From: Hyphomicrobium sulfonivorans
GTDB lineage: Bacteria > Pseudomonadota > Alphaproteobacteria > Rhizobiales > Hyphomicrobiaceae
NCBI RefSeq assembly: GCF_013306565.1
Contig: NZ_PZPO01000004.1
Span: forward strand, 186,001 to 250,000
Direction of reading: 5' to 3'
Length of the DNA: 64,000 nucleotides
Shown: positions 18,259 through 27,766 of the stretch, piece after piece
How positions within the stretch are numbered: position 1 is the stretch's first letter
Layout: every line of letters starts with the position of its first letter
Notes under the pieces: generated by a model
Databases searched by the model: none
What the model saw: the letters and a program-made list of their open reading frames with translations, nothing else
Told to the model about the DNA's origin: nothing
Program-made: the position numbers and the translations under genes

Positions 18259-20472
18259 TTAGGCCTGAACGGCTGCCATATAGCCCGGCAGCCAGGATTC
18301 GTTGACCGTGCGCAGATCGGCCAGCGATAGGGTCGTCTCGCCCTTGAGGCTGATGGCATCGCCACCGGTGCGGGCGACGATACGGGCGGGCAGGGCCAGC
18401 AGGCGCGCGCGCTCCAGCACTTCCTCGGCCTGCATCGGATCGACCGCCAGCACATAGCGGCCCTGATCCTCACCGAACCAGATTGCATAACCGGGCAGGC
18501 GGCCCTCATAGGCGAACAGCTCGGCGCCGATGTTGCCCGCCAGCGCCATTTCCGCGACAGCGACGATGAGGCCGCCGTCGGAAATGTCGTGCACGGTATC
18601 AACCTTGCCTTCGCGGATCAGCGTGCGGACGAGACGGCCGGCCTTGATTTCGTCGGCCAGATCAACCGGCGGCGGCGCGCCTTCCAGCTTGCCGGTCGCG
18701 TGCTGCTGATAGAGCGACTGGCCGAGGTGTCCGGCTTCGCGGCCGATGACGATCAGCAGGTCGTTTTCACGCTTCAGCGCGATGTCGGCCATGCGCGAAA
18801 CATCTGGAACAACGCCGACGCCACCGATGGCGGGCGTCGGTGGAATGCCCACGCCGTTGGTCTCGTTGTAGAGCGAGACGTTGCCGGAAACGACCGGGTA
18901 ATCCAGCACGCGGCAGGCCTCGCCCATGCCCTTCACCGAGCCGACGAACTGGCCCATCACTTCAGGGCGCTCGGGGTTGGCGAAGTTCATGTTGTCGGTG
19001 ATCGCAAGCGGGTCGGCGCCGACGGCGGTGAGGTTGCGCCAGGTCTCGACAACGGCCTGCTTGGTGCCCATCTCCGGATCGGCGGTCACATAACGGGGCG
19101 TGACATCGCAAGTGACCGCAATGCCCTTCTGCGTGCCGTGGACGCGCACAACAGCGGCGTCGCCACCGGGGCGCTGCACCGTGTCGCCCATCACCATGTG
19201 ATCGTACTGCTCCCATACCCAGCGGCGCGAGGCGAGGGCGGGGCCGCCCATCATGGTTTTCAGCGTGTCGAGGATGGCGTTGGGCGCGGGCACCCATTCC
19301 GGCAGAATGAGCTTCGGCACCTGAGTTGGGAACCACGGGCGCTCATAGATCGGCGCCGAGTTGGCAAGCGTCGTGACGGGAATGTCGGCTTCGACATTGC
19401 CCTTGTGCGTGACGATGAGACGGCCGGTGTCGGTGGTTTCGCCGACAACAGCGAAATCCAGTTCCCACTTGCGGAACACCGCTTCGGCTTCAGCTTCGGA
19501 GCCCGGCTTCAGCACCATGAGCATGCGCTCCTGGCTTTCCGACAGCATCATCTCATAGGCCGTCATGCCGGTTTCGCGCTGGGGCACGTGGTCGAGGTTC
19601 AGCGTGAAGCCCACGCCGCCCTTGTCGGCCATTTCGCACGATGAGGATGTGAGGCCAGCAGCGCCCATATCCTGAATGGCGATGATGCAGTCCTTCTCCA
19701 TCAGTTCGAGGCACGCCTCTATCAGAAGCTTCTCAGTGAATGGATCGCCGACCTGCACCGTGGGGCGCTTTTCGTCCGACTTGTCGTCGAACTCCGCCGA
19801 GGCCATCGTCGCGCCGTGGATGCCGTCACGGCCGGTCTTCGAGCCGACATAGACCACCGGCAATCCGACGCCCTTGGCGGCGGAGTAGAAGATCTTGTCG
19901 GTGCGTGCGAGGCCAACGCACATGGCGTTGACGAGAATGTTGTTGTTGTAGCCAGCGTCGAAGTTCACCTCGCCGCCAACGGTCGGAACGCCGACGCAAT
20001 TGCCATAGCCGCCGATACCCGACACGACGCCATCGACGAGGTGACGGGTCTTCGCATGCTCCGGCGCGCCGAAGCGCAGCGCGTTGAGGTTGGCAACCGG
20101 GCGCGCGCCCATGGTGAACACGTCGCGCATGATGCCGCCGACGCCAGTCGCCGCGCCCTGATAGGGTTCGATGTAGCTGGGATGGTTGTGGCTCTCCATC
20201 TTGAAGACCACCGCATCGCCATCTCCCAGATCGACAACGCCTGCGTTCTCGCCCGGCCCCTGGATGACCTGCTTGCCCGTTGTCGGCAGCGTCTTCAGCC
20301 ACACGCGGGATGACTTATAGGAGCAGTGCTCTGACCACATGACCGAGAAGATGCCGAGCTCAGTGAAGCTTGGCTCGCGGCCCAGGATCTTCAAAAGGCG
20401 CTGGTATTCGGACGGGCTCAGCCCGTGCTCAGCGACGATTTCCGGTGTGATCTGAAAGGGGGTGTCGGACAT
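18259..20472 (-). CDS. purL: Phosphoribosylformylglycinamidine synthase subunit PurL
   Basis: The ATP-dependent synthetase subunit of the PurLQS complex (step four of purine synthesis), converting FGAR to FGAM with ammonia supplied by PurQ. At 737 residues it is the small PurL type. The catalytic histidine is in MWSEHCSYK near 50; [28 protein letters not shown] and [18 protein letters not shown] follow, the last two being AIRS-type ATP-binding segments. ATG 20472 (SDTPF) is preferred to ATG 20487; neither has a strong ribosome site. Roughly 900 bases separate it from purQ, so it may have its own promoter. Confidence 0.96.
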   Translation of the reverse strand: MSDTPFQITPEIVAEHGLSPSEYQRLLKILGREPSFTELGIFSVMWSEHCSYKSSRVWLKTLPTTGKQVIQGPGENAGVVDLGDGDAVVFKMESHNHPSYIEPYQGAATGVGGIMRDVFTMGARPVANLNALRFGAPEHAKTRHLVDGVVSGIGGYGNCVGVPTVGGEVNFDAGYNNNILVNAMCVGLARTDKIFYSAAKGVGLPVVYVGSKTGRDGIHGATMASAEFDDKSDEKRPTVQVGDPFTEKLLIEACLELMEKDCIIAIQDMGAAGLTSSSCEMADKGGVGFTLNLDHVPQRETGMTAYEMMLSESQERMLMVLKPGSEAEAEAVFRKWELDFAVVGETTDTGRLIVTHKGNVEADIPVTTLANSAPIYERPWFPTQVPKLILPEWVPAPNAILDTLKTMMGGPALASRRWVWEQYDHMVMGDTVQRPGGDAAVVRVHGTQKGIAVTCDVTPRYVTADPEMGTKQAVVETWRNLTAVGADPLAITDNMNFANPERPEVMGQFVGSVKGMGEACRVLDYPVVSGNVSLYNETNGVGIPPTPAIGGVGVVPDVSRMADIALKRENDLLIVIGREAGHLGQSLYQQHATGKLEGAPPPVDLADEIKAGRLVRTLIREGKVDTVHDISDGGLIVAVAEMALAGNIGAELFAYEGRLPGYAIWFGEDQGRYVLAVDPMQAEEVLERARLLALPARIVARTGGDAISLKGETTLSLADLRTVNESWLPGYMAAVQA

Positions 20473-20487
20473 GCTTGGCTTTGGCAT

Positions 20488-21131
20488 CCATGCGTGCGGG
20501 AGAAAAGCCCGCTATCTGGTGGCGAACTGGTTGCGCTTATAGCTGCCGTCAGCGGAATTGTCGCCCCGGATGCGGCTTCGTGCGCACCTCAGCGGCCAGC
20601 GCCTGTTGATGGCAGTGCAACGCAGCCCAACCGGCTGTATGGCGTGTTGGGTGTTGCCGCTTTAGCCGGAGCATGGGTGGCCAAATGCTGGCGCTGTCGG
20701 CGCGGCGATTCCAGCTTCCTGGTGTGCCTGTGACGCGGGCTGGCAGCCATGCGCTGGGCGGGCGCGTGCGCGTTGGCTATGGCACGCGGTCGCGGTGCCC
20801 TGCGGCTGGACGGCACAAGGCGCGCTTCCGCCTCACCCGCAACGGATACCGGCTTTGTCGCGCCGTACCGCTGTAAAAAACACTTTAAATAACAACGTGT
20901 TATTTGGATCGCTCAGCGGTTTCAGTTCGGCGGCGACGCCTTCGCGAATGAAGCCCCGCTCGGGTAGGGGTGTACCTGTCCTGCGGCCGGACGGCGCTGC
21001 ACAATACGCACTACTGCGATGCAGCATTCTGCGTTTTCGGTTCTGGTTCCGAAGCTTAGTCTTTCCCTCAGTCGATCGGCGCCGTTCCCCCAGTAGGCCG
21101 CGACACCCCTCATGCAGAGAAGACCTGGCCC
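20488..21131. other. Gene-poor stretch between purL and purQ
   Basis: No convincing gene. Open frames on both strands are arginine- and proline-rich translations typical of shadow frames in GC-rich DNA. The only structure noted is the AT-rich inverted repeat at 20887-20905. The stretch lies upstream of purL on the minus strand and should include any purL promoter. Confidence 0.45.
20887..20905. repeat. AT-rich perfect inverted repeat, possible operator
   Basis: AAATAACA and TGTTATTT are perfect 8-bp arms around a 3-base centre. The symmetry and size suit a dimeric repressor site. It is about 415 bases upstream of the purL start and 230 bases upstream of the small reading frame at 21132. No T-tract beyond the arm suggests it is not a terminator. 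Confidence 0.35.
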
Positions 21132-21290
21132 ATGCCCGGGACCAAGACAGCCATGATGATTGCAGCCATCCTTGCCGGTGTTTTCGGCATTGGAGCGCGC
21201 AAAAGCGCCGTCGAACTCTCGGAGGTGCCGACTGTGCCGCAGAACAGCGGCAGCCGCACCAAGGCCGCTTCCGGCCCCGGCCTGATCTAA
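21132..21290 (+). CDS. Possible small membrane-anchored protein
   Basis: A 52-residue frame with a hydrophobic N-terminal segment (AMMIAAILAGVFGIGA, about 7-22) and a polar tail rich in Ser, Pro and Gly. Third codon positions are GC-rich, as in neighbouring genes, which supports coding. No strong ribosome site precedes the ATG and I know no family. It could be a chance frame. Confidence 0.3.
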   Translation: MPGTKTAMMIAAILAGVFGIGARKSAVELSEVPTVPQNSGSRTKAASGPGLI

Positions 21291-21382
21291 TCCGATCTTA
21301 TTGGGAAGCGCGGCGGCCCAACCGTGAGCGCTTCGGACCCTATCAGCCCGAAGCGTGAATCATCGGTCGATCATCAGCGTAA

Positions 21383-22087
21383 TCAGACCATCGGCTCGAC
21401 GGCGGCGAGCAGGGCGCTTTCAAACATGCGCCGACCACCCGTGCCACCGAGCGCGCGCTCGAACAGGCGCTCGGGATGGGGCATCAGGCCGACCACGCGC
21501 CCCGAGGCATCGCAGATGCCGGCGATATTGCGCTGGGCACCGTTGGGATTGCCCGCTTCATTGGCTTCGCCGTTCTCGTCGCAATAGCGGAACACCACGC
21601 GGCCTTCGCCTTCAAGCCGGTCAAGCGTGTCGGCATCGGCAAAATAGTTGCCTTCGGCATGTGCCACCGGCATGCGTACAATTTCGCCCTTGCGATAGCA
21701 GCGGGTGAAAAATGAGCTGTCGTTATCGACGCGCAGGGTGACGTCGCGGCAGATGAATTTGAGCGACGCGTTGCGCATCAGCACGCCCGGCAGCAGGCCG
21801 GATTCGCACAGCACCTGGAAGCCATTGCAGATGCCGAGTACCGGTGTGCCAGCCTTTGCCTTGGCGATCACGTCGCGCATGATCGGCGAGTGGGCCGCCA
21901 TGGCGCCGCAGCGCAGATAGTCGCCATAGGAGAAGCCGCCGGGCAGCACAATGAGGTCCGACGCAGGCACCGAAGCGTCGCCGTGCCAGACCATGTTGAC
22001 CGGAAATCCGGTGATCTTCTCCAGCGCAACCTTCACGTCGCGGTCGCAGTTCGAGCCGGGGAAGACAATGACGGAGGCGCGCAACAT
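21383..22087 (-). CDS. purQ: Phosphoribosylformylglycinamidine synthase subunit PurQ
   Basis: The glutaminase subunit of PurLQS, releasing ammonia for PurL. The 234-residue class I amidotransferase shows [12 protein letters not shown] at the start, the nucleophile cysteine in LGICNGFQ near 86 and the His-Glu of the triad in MPHPERLFE near the C-terminus. AGGAG lies eleven bases upstream of ATG 22087. It stands downstream of purS and the embedded hypothetical gene on the same strand. Confidence 0.96.
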   Translation of the reverse strand: MLRASVIVFPGSNCDRDVKVALEKITGFPVNMVWHGDASVPASDLIVLPGGFSYGDYLRCGAMAAHSPIMRDVIAKAKAGTPVLGICNGFQVLCESGLLPGVLMRNASLKFICRDVTLRVDNDSSFFTRCYRKGEIVRMPVAHAEGNYFADADTLDRLEGEGRVVFRYCDENGEANEAGNPNGAQRNIAGICDASGRVVGLMPHPERLFERALGGTGGRRMFESALLAAVEPMV

Positions 22088-22216
22088 CGGGGCTTCAACT
22101 CCTGTTCGTGCGGCACCGGAACGTCCGGTTCATGGTGCCATAAGCGGCATCGGGTCCGGGGTTCCGGATATATGGTGATCGGCGTTCGGGGCACGAAGCG
22201 CGATCTATAGCAGCCG

Positions 22217-22717
22217 CTAGTGCGGCGACTGAAGCGGTGATCGCTGACTATTACGCTTCTCAACCTCGTCACGCGATGCGTCGGTTAGCGCCTTGTCGCC
22301 CGCTTTCATCTCGGCGGCAAGAGCGGCAGTCTTGTCAGCGCCGCTGTAACCACAGACCTTGCTGTCAGCGGTCCAGACGCCGGTCACCTGCAGGCGCAGC
22401 GTCCGCAGGGTCACGGCCGGGTGCGCCGGATGCCAGGGCGTGGTGAAACCGAGTTCAGCGCGCCAGGGCGGCGTTTGTCCGGCGGGCGAATTGATGCGCA
22501 CGACCTCGAAGCCATCTTCTTCGGCCGAGCCAGCAGCACCAGCAATATTGAAGGCGGCGATGCGCAGCGTGTCAAAACCGCTGGCGCAGTCAATCTGAGG
22601 TGGCTTCGAAGCATCCTGCGCAACGGCGCCGCCGGTATCAGGCAGCGCTGCGAGGAAGAGGGCGGCAACGGAGGCGGCGCCAGATTGCATTGCTGCCATC
22701 CAGGGCGATCGCATCAT
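22217..22717 (-). CDS. Hypothetical exported protein embedded in the pur cluster
   Basis: 166 residues; no family recognised. A likely signal peptide (hydrophobic SGAASVAALFLAALP, cleavage near AVAQD at about 34) points to the periplasm. The mature part has two cysteines (IDCASGFD, KVCGYSGADK) that could form a disulfide, and a charged C-terminal helix. The start ATG 22717 follows the purS stop by two bases, so translation is probably coupled to purS. purQ begins 129 bases downstream. A secreted product is odd inside a purine operon. Confidence 0.7.
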   Translation of the reverse strand: MMRSPWMAAMQSGAASVAALFLAALPDTGGAVAQDASKPPQIDCASGFDTLRIAAFNIAGAAGSAEEDGFEVVRINSPAGQTPPWRAELGFTTPWHPAHPAVTLRTLRLQVTGVWTADSKVCGYSGADKTAALAAEMKAGDKALTDASRDEVEKRNSQRSPLQSPH

Positions 22718-22719
22718 TG

Positions 22720-22962
22720 TCAGGGCGCCAGTTCGTAAGCGTAATTTTCAATGACGGAGTTGGCGAGCAGGTCACGGCACATGCGCTCGACCGTTTCGCG
22801 CGCCTGCTCTTCGCTGGTGTTGGCAAGCTGTACTTCGATGTACTTGCCCTGCCGCACATCATCGACGCCGGTGATGCCGAGCGCAGAGAGCGCATTCTGG
22901 ATCGCTTTGCCCTGCGGATCGAGGACACCGTTTTTCAGAGTAATGCGAATGCGAGCTTTCAT
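22720..22962 (-). CDS. purS: Phosphoribosylformylglycinamidine synthase subunit PurS
   Basis: The small structural subunit that bridges PurL and PurQ; 80 residues, the normal size. It shows KARIRITLKNGVLDPQGKAI at the start and GVDDVRQGKYIEV in the middle, both typical. The frame is open from 23013, but ATG 22962 gives the family N-terminus and has GGGACGG upstream. It lies between purC and the embedded hypothetical gene. Confidence 0.95.
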   Translation of the reverse strand: MKARIRITLKNGVLDPQGKAIQNALSALGITGVDDVRQGKYIEVQLANTSEEQARETVERMCRDLLANSVIENYAYELAP

Positions 22963-23083
22963 AACCGTCCCGGGCAAATAGTGGTGGTGACACGCGCTTG
23001 AGGCCGCATGCATCGGGTGGAAGAGGGGAGCGAGCGCCCCGTAGAGCCGTTCGCTACACCCTATTTACCGTAAGCACAAACGA

Positions 23084-23878
23084 TCAGTTTGGCTTGCCGT
23101 TGGCCGACGGGTTCGAGGCCACGAGCACGGGACCAAGACCCTTTACCGGGCGGTTGTCGGTGAACACGCCGAGGCGGCGGGCAACTTCCTGATAGGCTTC
23201 CAGCAGGCCGCCAAGATCGCGACGGAAGCGATCCTTGTCGAGCTTGTTGGACGTGGCGATGTCCCACAGGCGACAACAGTCGGGGCTGATCTCGTCGGCG
23301 AGCACGATCCGCATCTGGTCGTTTTCCCACAGGCGTCCGAACTCGACCTTGAAGTCGACGAGGCGGATGCCGATGCCGAGGAACAGACCGACGAGGAAGT
23401 CGTTGATGCGCAGCGCGAGCTGCATGATCTCGTCGATTTCCTGCGGAGCAGCCCAGCCGAATGCTGTGATGTGCTCTTCGGAAACCATCGGATCGCCGAG
23501 CGCGTCGTCCTTGTAGTAGAACTCGATGATCGAACGCGGCAGCTGCGTGCCTTCCTCAAGGCCGAGGCGCGTTGCAAGCGAACCTGCTGCAACGTTGCGT
23601 ACGACGACCTCAAGCGGAACGATCTCGACTTCGCGGATCAACTGCTCGCGCATGTTCAGACGGCGCATAAAATGCGTCGGCACACCGATCTCTCCCAGAC
23701 GCAGGAAGATGTATTCGGAGATGCGATTGTTGAGTACGCCCTTGCCATCGATCAGCGCATGCTTCTGCGCGTTGAACGCGGTGGCATCGTCCTTGAAGTG
23801 CTGAATGAGCGTGCCGGGTTCGGGCCCTTCGTAGAGCACCTTTGCCTTGCCCTCATAGATGCGACGACGCCTGTTCAT
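23084..23878 (-). CDS. purC: Phosphoribosylaminoimidazole-succinocarboxamide synthase
   Basis: Makes SAICAR from CAIR, aspartate and ATP in purine synthesis. The 264-residue product has the N-terminal nucleotide-binding [22 protein letters not shown] near 92, [10 protein letters not shown] and [14 protein letters not shown]. The C-terminal extension after residue 240 is proline- and glycine-rich and slightly longer than in E. coli (237). AAAGGA stands about ten bases before ATG 23878. It is the first gene of the minus-strand pur cluster and is divergent from the DUF1476 gene, with about 330 bases between them. Confidence 0.96.
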   Translation of the reverse strand: MNRRRRIYEGKAKVLYEGPEPGTLIQHFKDDATAFNAQKHALIDGKGVLNNRISEYIFLRLGEIGVPTHFMRRLNMREQLIREVEIVPLEVVVRNVAAGSLATRLGLEEGTQLPRSIIEFYYKDDALGDPMVSEEHITAFGWAAPQEIDEIMQLALRINDFLVGLFLGIGIRLVDFKVEFGRLWENDQMRIVLADEISPDCCRLWDIATSNKLDKDRFRRDLGGLLEAYQEVARRLGVFTDNRPVKGLGPVLVASNPSANGKPN

Positions 23879-24212
23879 CGAGACTGTGTCCTTTGACTTG
23901 AATTACGTGTCCTGCACGGATGCGAGCGACCCCTGGGCAGGCTCCAAGTTGTTGAAACTACAGAATATAAGGTCTGCAGGTGCCGCATTTGAGTGATGGC
24001 TGGCACGGTCGGTCACCCGGGGCTGACACTAGCCGAAGCCGCCCTCGGAAACAATCTTCAGGATGGGAAAGGTCTAAGTGTCGCTAAACAGATGCCCCGA
24101 CCGTGGAATAACTGGGGTTAGCCCGGCGTAAGGGGCTGATTCTGTATCGGTGGATGCAACCTTTCCCCCTGCCGCGAGGTTTTGCGGCGTCCTTTTGTGA
24201 TGGAGAACTTTG
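23879..24212. other. Divergent upstream region of purC and the DUF1476 gene
   Basis: About 330 bases with no gene. It must contain both promoters. A hairpin-like CCGC...GCGG pair close to 24175-24188 is followed by CC TTTT just before the DUF1476 ribosome site; whether it is an attenuator cannot be judged. No purine riboswitch core was recognised. Confidence 0.4.
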
Positions 24213-24536
24213 ATGACGACTTTCGACGAGCGCGAGAAGGGTTACGAGAAAAAATTCGCGCTGGATCAAGATCTTAAGTTCAAGGCGGAAGCCCGTCGCA
24301 ACAAGCTGCTGGCGGAATGGGCGGCCGAAAAGCTGGGCATCTCTGCCGATGGCGTTGCCGATTATGCCCGTTCGATCGTCCGCGCCGACCTCCAGGAAAA
24401 GGGCGACGATGACGTTTTTCGTAAGCTTCACAAGGACTTCGCCGACGCTGGCGTGAGCATTGACGATCAGGATATCCGGGCCAAGATGTCCGAGTTTCTG
24501 GCTCAGGCCGTCACTGATATCGAAGGCAGCCGCTAG
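24213..24536 (+). CDS. DUF1476 protein, F1-ATPase zeta-type inhibitor
   Basis: 107 residues beginning TTFDEREKGYEKKF, the hallmark of DUF1476. In Paracoccus denitrificans this family is the zeta subunit, whose N-terminus inhibits ATP hydrolysis by F1Fo-ATP synthase. The rest is an acidic four-helix protein (ADGVADYARSIVRADL, KLHKDFADAGV). ATG 24213 is used rather than TTG 24210, since GGAGAA lies at a normal distance. It is monocistronic with a hairpin downstream. Adjacency to purC is common in alphaproteobacteria. The inhibitory role here is inferred from the family. Confidence 0.9.
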   Translation: MTTFDEREKGYEKKFALDQDLKFKAEARRNKLLAEWAAEKLGISADGVADYARSIVRADLQEKGDDDVFRKLHKDFADAGVSIDDQDIRAKMSEFLAQAVTDIEGSR

Positions 24537-24551
24537 GGCTGAACCTGCTGG

Positions 24552-24584
24552 CCGCACAGGGCATTCCGCTTGTGCTCTGTGCGG
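24552..24584 (+). terminator. Probable terminator hairpin after the DUF1476 gene
   Basis: CCGCACAG (24552-24559) pairs with CTGTGCGG (24577-24584), and inner bases extend the stem by about four pairs. The following TCATTAGCTT is only weakly T-rich, so efficiency is doubtful. Confidence 0.45.
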
Positions 24585-24645
24585 TCATTAGCTTGGAAGG
24601 CGGGCGTTCATCCATCCGGAGCTCGCCGATATGCTCAGTGCACAA

Positions 24646-25227
24646 TTAAGACTTTAGGTCGGCCAGGAATTTGCCGAACTTGAGCAGGCCGTCCGGCCAG
24701 GGACCGAAGCCGTGCTCCTCGGCGATGTGGCCGGCCTGCCCCACATCCACAAATTTCGCGCCCCAGGCAGCGGCCATCGCTTCCGCCCGCGCCTGTGTGC
24801 AATAGGGGTCGTCGTTGGCCGCCAGTACCAGCGCCGGGAAGCCGAGCGGCTCGGTCGGCACCGGCGCAAAGCCGAAATTGTCGGCGGGCCATTTGTGGCC
24901 ATTGTTTTCCGGCCAGTCGGTGGAATTGTCGACGTCGGCGGGCGCCACCAGAAAGGCGCCGGCCACACGCCCTGCAGGCAGCTGTGCCGCGGCATAAGCC
25001 ACTGCAATCACACCCAAACTGTGCGCGACCAGTATAGCCGGGCGCTCTGTCTGCTCGACGGCGGCGACGATGCTTTTCACCCACGCGTCGCGGTCGGGCG
25101 TCTTCCAGTCCGGCTGCTGGATGCGTTGCGCAGTTTTGAGATTTTTCTCCCAGCGGGTCTGCCAGTGCCCAGGACCGGAATCGAGCCAGCCGGGCACGAT
25201 GAGGATGTCGACTTCTGATGATTTCAT
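24646..25227 (-). CDS. RBBP9/YdeN family serine hydrolase
   Basis: A 193-residue alpha/beta hydrolase of the small RBBP9/YdeN type. The N-terminus VPGWLDSGPGHWQTRWE is diagnostic. The triad is readable as S70 in AHSLG, an aspartate in NDDPYC (139-140) and H167 in AGHIAEEHG. Substrates of the family are mostly unknown; serine-hydrolase activity is expected. No signal peptide, so cytosolic. GAGG lies eight bases upstream of ATG 25227. It is monocistronic and divergent from the outer-membrane protein gene. Confidence 0.88.
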   Translation of the reverse strand: MKSSEVDILIVPGWLDSGPGHWQTRWEKNLKTAQRIQQPDWKTPDRDAWVKSIVAAVEQTERPAILVAHSLGVIAVAYAAAQLPAGRVAGAFLVAPADVDNSTDWPENNGHKWPADNFGFAPVPTEPLGFPALVLAANDDPYCTQARAEAMAAAWGAKFVDVGQAGHIAEEHGFGPWPDGLLKFGKFLADLKS

Positions 25228-25346
25228 GGGATCGGCCTCATCGGATCAGGGTGAGTTTCAGAACTCGTCTTGGCGGGGCGCGATGCGAACAAAGCGCGAC
25301 TCAGATTAAGGGTAGGTTCCCGCACTGAACAATCGGTGGAGACGTG

Positions 25347-26177
25347 ATGGACACGCTGTGGACTTTGGTTCAGCCGATGCGCCGGGACATCCGCCGCTTG
25401 GGTCGCGCATCACTTTCAGTCGCTGCTCTGACGGCGATCCTGGCTAGCACCGCAACGCACACACCGGCAAATGCCGATGGCTACATACCCGGCGCAGTGT
25501 GGACCGATTCCCAATACGTCACCGACTGGAGCGGCTTCTACGTCGGCGGAAAATTCGGCGGCACCTGGGGCGACATCGGCTGGGCACAGCATTACACGGA
25601 ATTCGTTCTGCCGGGCGCGGCAGGGCAGGAAGCTTCGTTCTCGCCCGGTGGCGTTGCCGGCGGCATCATGGGTGGTGCTAACCTGCAGATGGGCTACTGG
25701 ATATTCGGCCTCGAAATTGGATTCGTTGGTACCGGCCTGTCGCAATCGACCGCCAGCCCGTCCTTCCCTGCAACCGACACTTTCAAGACCGACATCGATT
25801 GGCTGCTGAGCATCGAGCCGCGCCTTGGCTACACGTTCGACCGCACGATGGTGTTCATCAAAGGCGGTTGGGTCGGTGGCAATGCCTCGCTGTCGGTTGC
25901 GGGTGTCGGCACCGGTGGCGCTTACAAGACATTCAAAACCGATGAGTTCGTCGACGGCTGGAGCCTTGGTGCGGGCGTTGAATATGCCTGGTGGCCGAGC
26001 TTTATCGTCGGCCTCGAATATCAGTATGTGCACCTGAACCTGAGCACTGCGGGATCGTGCGACCTGTGTCTGATCGGCATTCCGATCGGCACCGAGGCGG
26101 CTATCACGGGCGGCGCAGATATTTCATCGGTCATGCTGCGCGCCAGCTACCTGTTCCGGCCCGAAGACGGCTTCTGA
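25347..26177 (+). CDS. Outer-membrane beta-barrel protein
   Basis: 276 residues. After a long signal peptide (LSVAALTAILASTATHTPANA, cleavage near 44) comes the WSGFYVGGKFGGTWGD start typical of the OMP_b-brl / Omp25-31 group in alphaproteobacteria. Alternating hydrophobic strands such as GGIMGGANLQMGYW, RLGYTF, GAGVEYAW, VGLEYQYVHLNL and a final SVMLRASYLF follow. The last two residues GF, not the usual terminal F of a longer strand, still leave a C-terminal aromatic. Function is unclear: structural porin-like or adhesion roles are known in relatives. ATG 25347 is preferred over GTG 25344. A terminator follows. Confidence 0.82.
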   Translation: MDTLWTLVQPMRRDIRRLGRASLSVAALTAILASTATHTPANADGYIPGAVWTDSQYVTDWSGFYVGGKFGGTWGDIGWAQHYTEFVLPGAAGQEASFSPGGVAGGIMGGANLQMGYWIFGLEIGFVGTGLSQSTASPSFPATDTFKTDIDWLLSIEPRLGYTFDRTMVFIKGGWVGGNASLSVAGVGTGGAYKTFKTDEFVDGWSLGAGVEYAWWPSFIVGLEYQYVHLNLSTAGSCDLCLIGIPIGTEAAITGGADISSVMLRASYLFRPEDGF

Positions 26178-26217
26178 GCGGCGCGCGCAATCGTAACGAT
26201 CACCATGAAAACGGGGC

Positions 26218-26244
26218 CGCCGGGGTACAAGCTCCGGCGTTTTT
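26218..26244 (+). terminator. Rho-independent terminator after the beta-barrel gene
   Basis: CGCCGGGG (26218-26225) and CTCCGGCG (26232-26239) form an 8-bp stem with one G-T pair and a TACAAG loop, followed by TTTTTGCTTTT. Confidence 0.85.
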
Positions 26245-26259
26245 GCTTTTCAGCATGGC

Positions 26260-27333
26260 TCACGCGTCGGCGGCCTTGCGCGCGCGATCGACCAACCCCG
26301 CCGTAATGGCGATGGCAGCAGCTATCGCAACGGCGATGACGAGCGGGCTGCGGTCAAACGGGACGGCAACAGCAAACCGCTGCAGCAACATTCCGCCGCC
26401 AAACACAGCAAAGACGGCGAGGGCGACTACGACGGGCGGCACGGGCGTCGCAATGTCAGCGCGCGCGAAGCTGCGGGTGTAGCCAGCGGCGATCAAGCCG
26501 AGCATCAGCACCATCATGAAAACGATCTGCAGCACGGGCGGGGCGGCAAAGCTGGTGGCGTCGGCGCGGCCACCGCTCAATATCCAGCCCAACGCTACCA
26601 GCCCATAGGGCAGCCAGATACTGGCCAGCAGAGGCGTCCAGATACAGGTTTCGATCGTCGCCCTGGCGGCGGCGGGAGGCGGCGTGGCGGTGCGCCCGGC
26701 CAACATGATGGCAACAAAGCCAGCAGCGACCAGCACGACAAACGCAACGCCGATCAAAAACGCCAGCGTTGGATAGTGCCCCAACAACACCAGATTGATT
26801 TGCGTGGCATAGGCCTTCGGCAGTTCCAGCAATGTCGGCAGCAGGAATAGAAACCAGACGCCGAAGCCGAGGCCCGCGCGGTCAATGATTGACGCGAGCG
26901 CGATGGCGAGAACGGTGCCGGATACCAGTGTCGCGATTGCGGTGAACCTGAAGCCCGCACCCGGCTCAAGCACCAATCCGCTGATGTCTTCAAGCGCCAG
27001 CGTCAGCCCGACCGCCTGAGCAAGCGCGAGTGCCAGCGCCAGAATGATGCCCATGCGCGCCAGGGTCGCCCCGTTTTCAGGTGTGGCGTGCTGCCAGCGC
27101 ATCAATGATGGGAATGCGAGCTTGGCGGTTTCGATCAGCACCAGCGCCGACACCAGCGGCATGATGCCGATGGCGACAAAGGAGGCTGCATCGATTGAGG
27201 CGGCTGTGCCGGACATGCGCGCCAGCAGCGCGACATCGACACCGCTGAGGGGCAGATGGGCCGCTAGGCGATAGGCAGCCAGTGCTGCCAGCGTAACGAG
27301 GGCACGGCGGAGCAGGGCTTGATCGAGCGGCAT
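26260..27333 (-). CDS. Divergent SecY-like membrane protein
   Basis: A 357-residue polytopic protein with about ten hydrophobic segments. The N-terminal 130 residues resemble SecY: a first helix followed by YRLAAHLPLSGVD (compare the YRxGxxIPxPGID signature), then FVAIGIMPLVSALVLIE (compare ALGIMPYISASIIxQ) and a polar loop before ALALAQA. The rest keeps SecY-like spacing but is shorter than true SecY (about 440), and the long cytoplasmic loops needed for ribosome and SecA binding look reduced. No ribosomal-protein neighbours are present, so it is not the housekeeping secY. ATG 27333 lacks a clear ribosome site. Function is unknown; a specialised translocase or a derived paralogue are both possible. 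Confidence 0.65.
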   Translation of the reverse strand: MPLDQALLRRALVTLAALAAYRLAAHLPLSGVDVALLARMSGTAASIDAASFVAIGIMPLVSALVLIETAKLAFPSLMRWQHATPENGATLARMGIILALALALAQAVGLTLALEDISGLVLEPGAGFRFTAIATLVSGTVLAIALASIIDRAGLGFGVWFLFLLPTLLELPKAYATQINLVLLGHYPTLAFLIGVAFVVLVAAGFVAIMLAGRTATPPPAAARATIETCIWTPLLASIWLPYGLVALGWILSGGRADATSFAAPPVLQIVFMMVLMLGLIAAGYTRSFARADIATPVPPVVVALAVFAVFGGGMLLQRFAVAVPFDRSPLVIAVAIAAAIAITAGLVDRARKAADA

Positions 27334-27439
27334 TAAGCGCAAATCCAGATTGTGGCATGGAGAGCATAACAGGGCCGGGCGGTGCTTGATATGCTTTGCA
27401 CCGGTCGGCAATCAATACTTGCCGGGGTGGCAGGATATT

Positions 27440-27766
27440 ATGGCAACGCGGACTGCGGATGCGGGCGGAGTGGTGCTGTTAGCATTGCGGCTGGTGGTGG
27501 CCGCCCTATGGGGCTTGGCTTCGGCCGCGGTAGCGCTGGCCTTCGATTGCCAGAAAAAGTACTGCCGCGAGATGTCGAGCTGCGCCGAAGCCCGTTATCA
27601 ATATTCCGTATGCGGCTATACGAATCTTGATCGCGACAAGGATGGCATTCCCTGCGAAGTTGTCTGCGGTTCCGGCAAGCGGACACCAAAGCCAGCGCCG
27701 GGACGCAGCGTCGACAAGGTGGAGGACGCCAATGTGGTCAATCCGGCGTCACCCGGCAGTGATTGA
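27440..27766 (+). CDS. Excalibur calcium-binding domain protein
   Basis: 108 residues with an N-terminal hydrophobic segment at about 10-34 acting as signal or anchor, ending LAFDC. An excalibur domain follows at 37-76: paired cysteines in CQKKYC, SCAEA, VCGY and the DRDKDGIPCE calcium loop (64-73). The domain is known from extracellular nuclease-like and surface proteins; here it stands alone without a nuclease domain. A Lys/Pro-rich tail follows. ATG 27440 has AGGA at short spacing. It is divergent from the SecY-like gene. Confidence 0.78.
   Translation: MATRTADAGGVVLLALRLVVAALWGLASAAVALAFDCQKKYCREMSSCAEARYQYSVCGYTNLDRDKDGIPCEVVCGSGKRTPKPAPGRSVDKVEDANVVNPASPGSD

Noticed and set aside
20795-21358. 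187-codon plus-strand frame between purL and purQ
   Set aside because: Arg/Ser/Pro-rich translation, no start signal and no domain; treated as chance.
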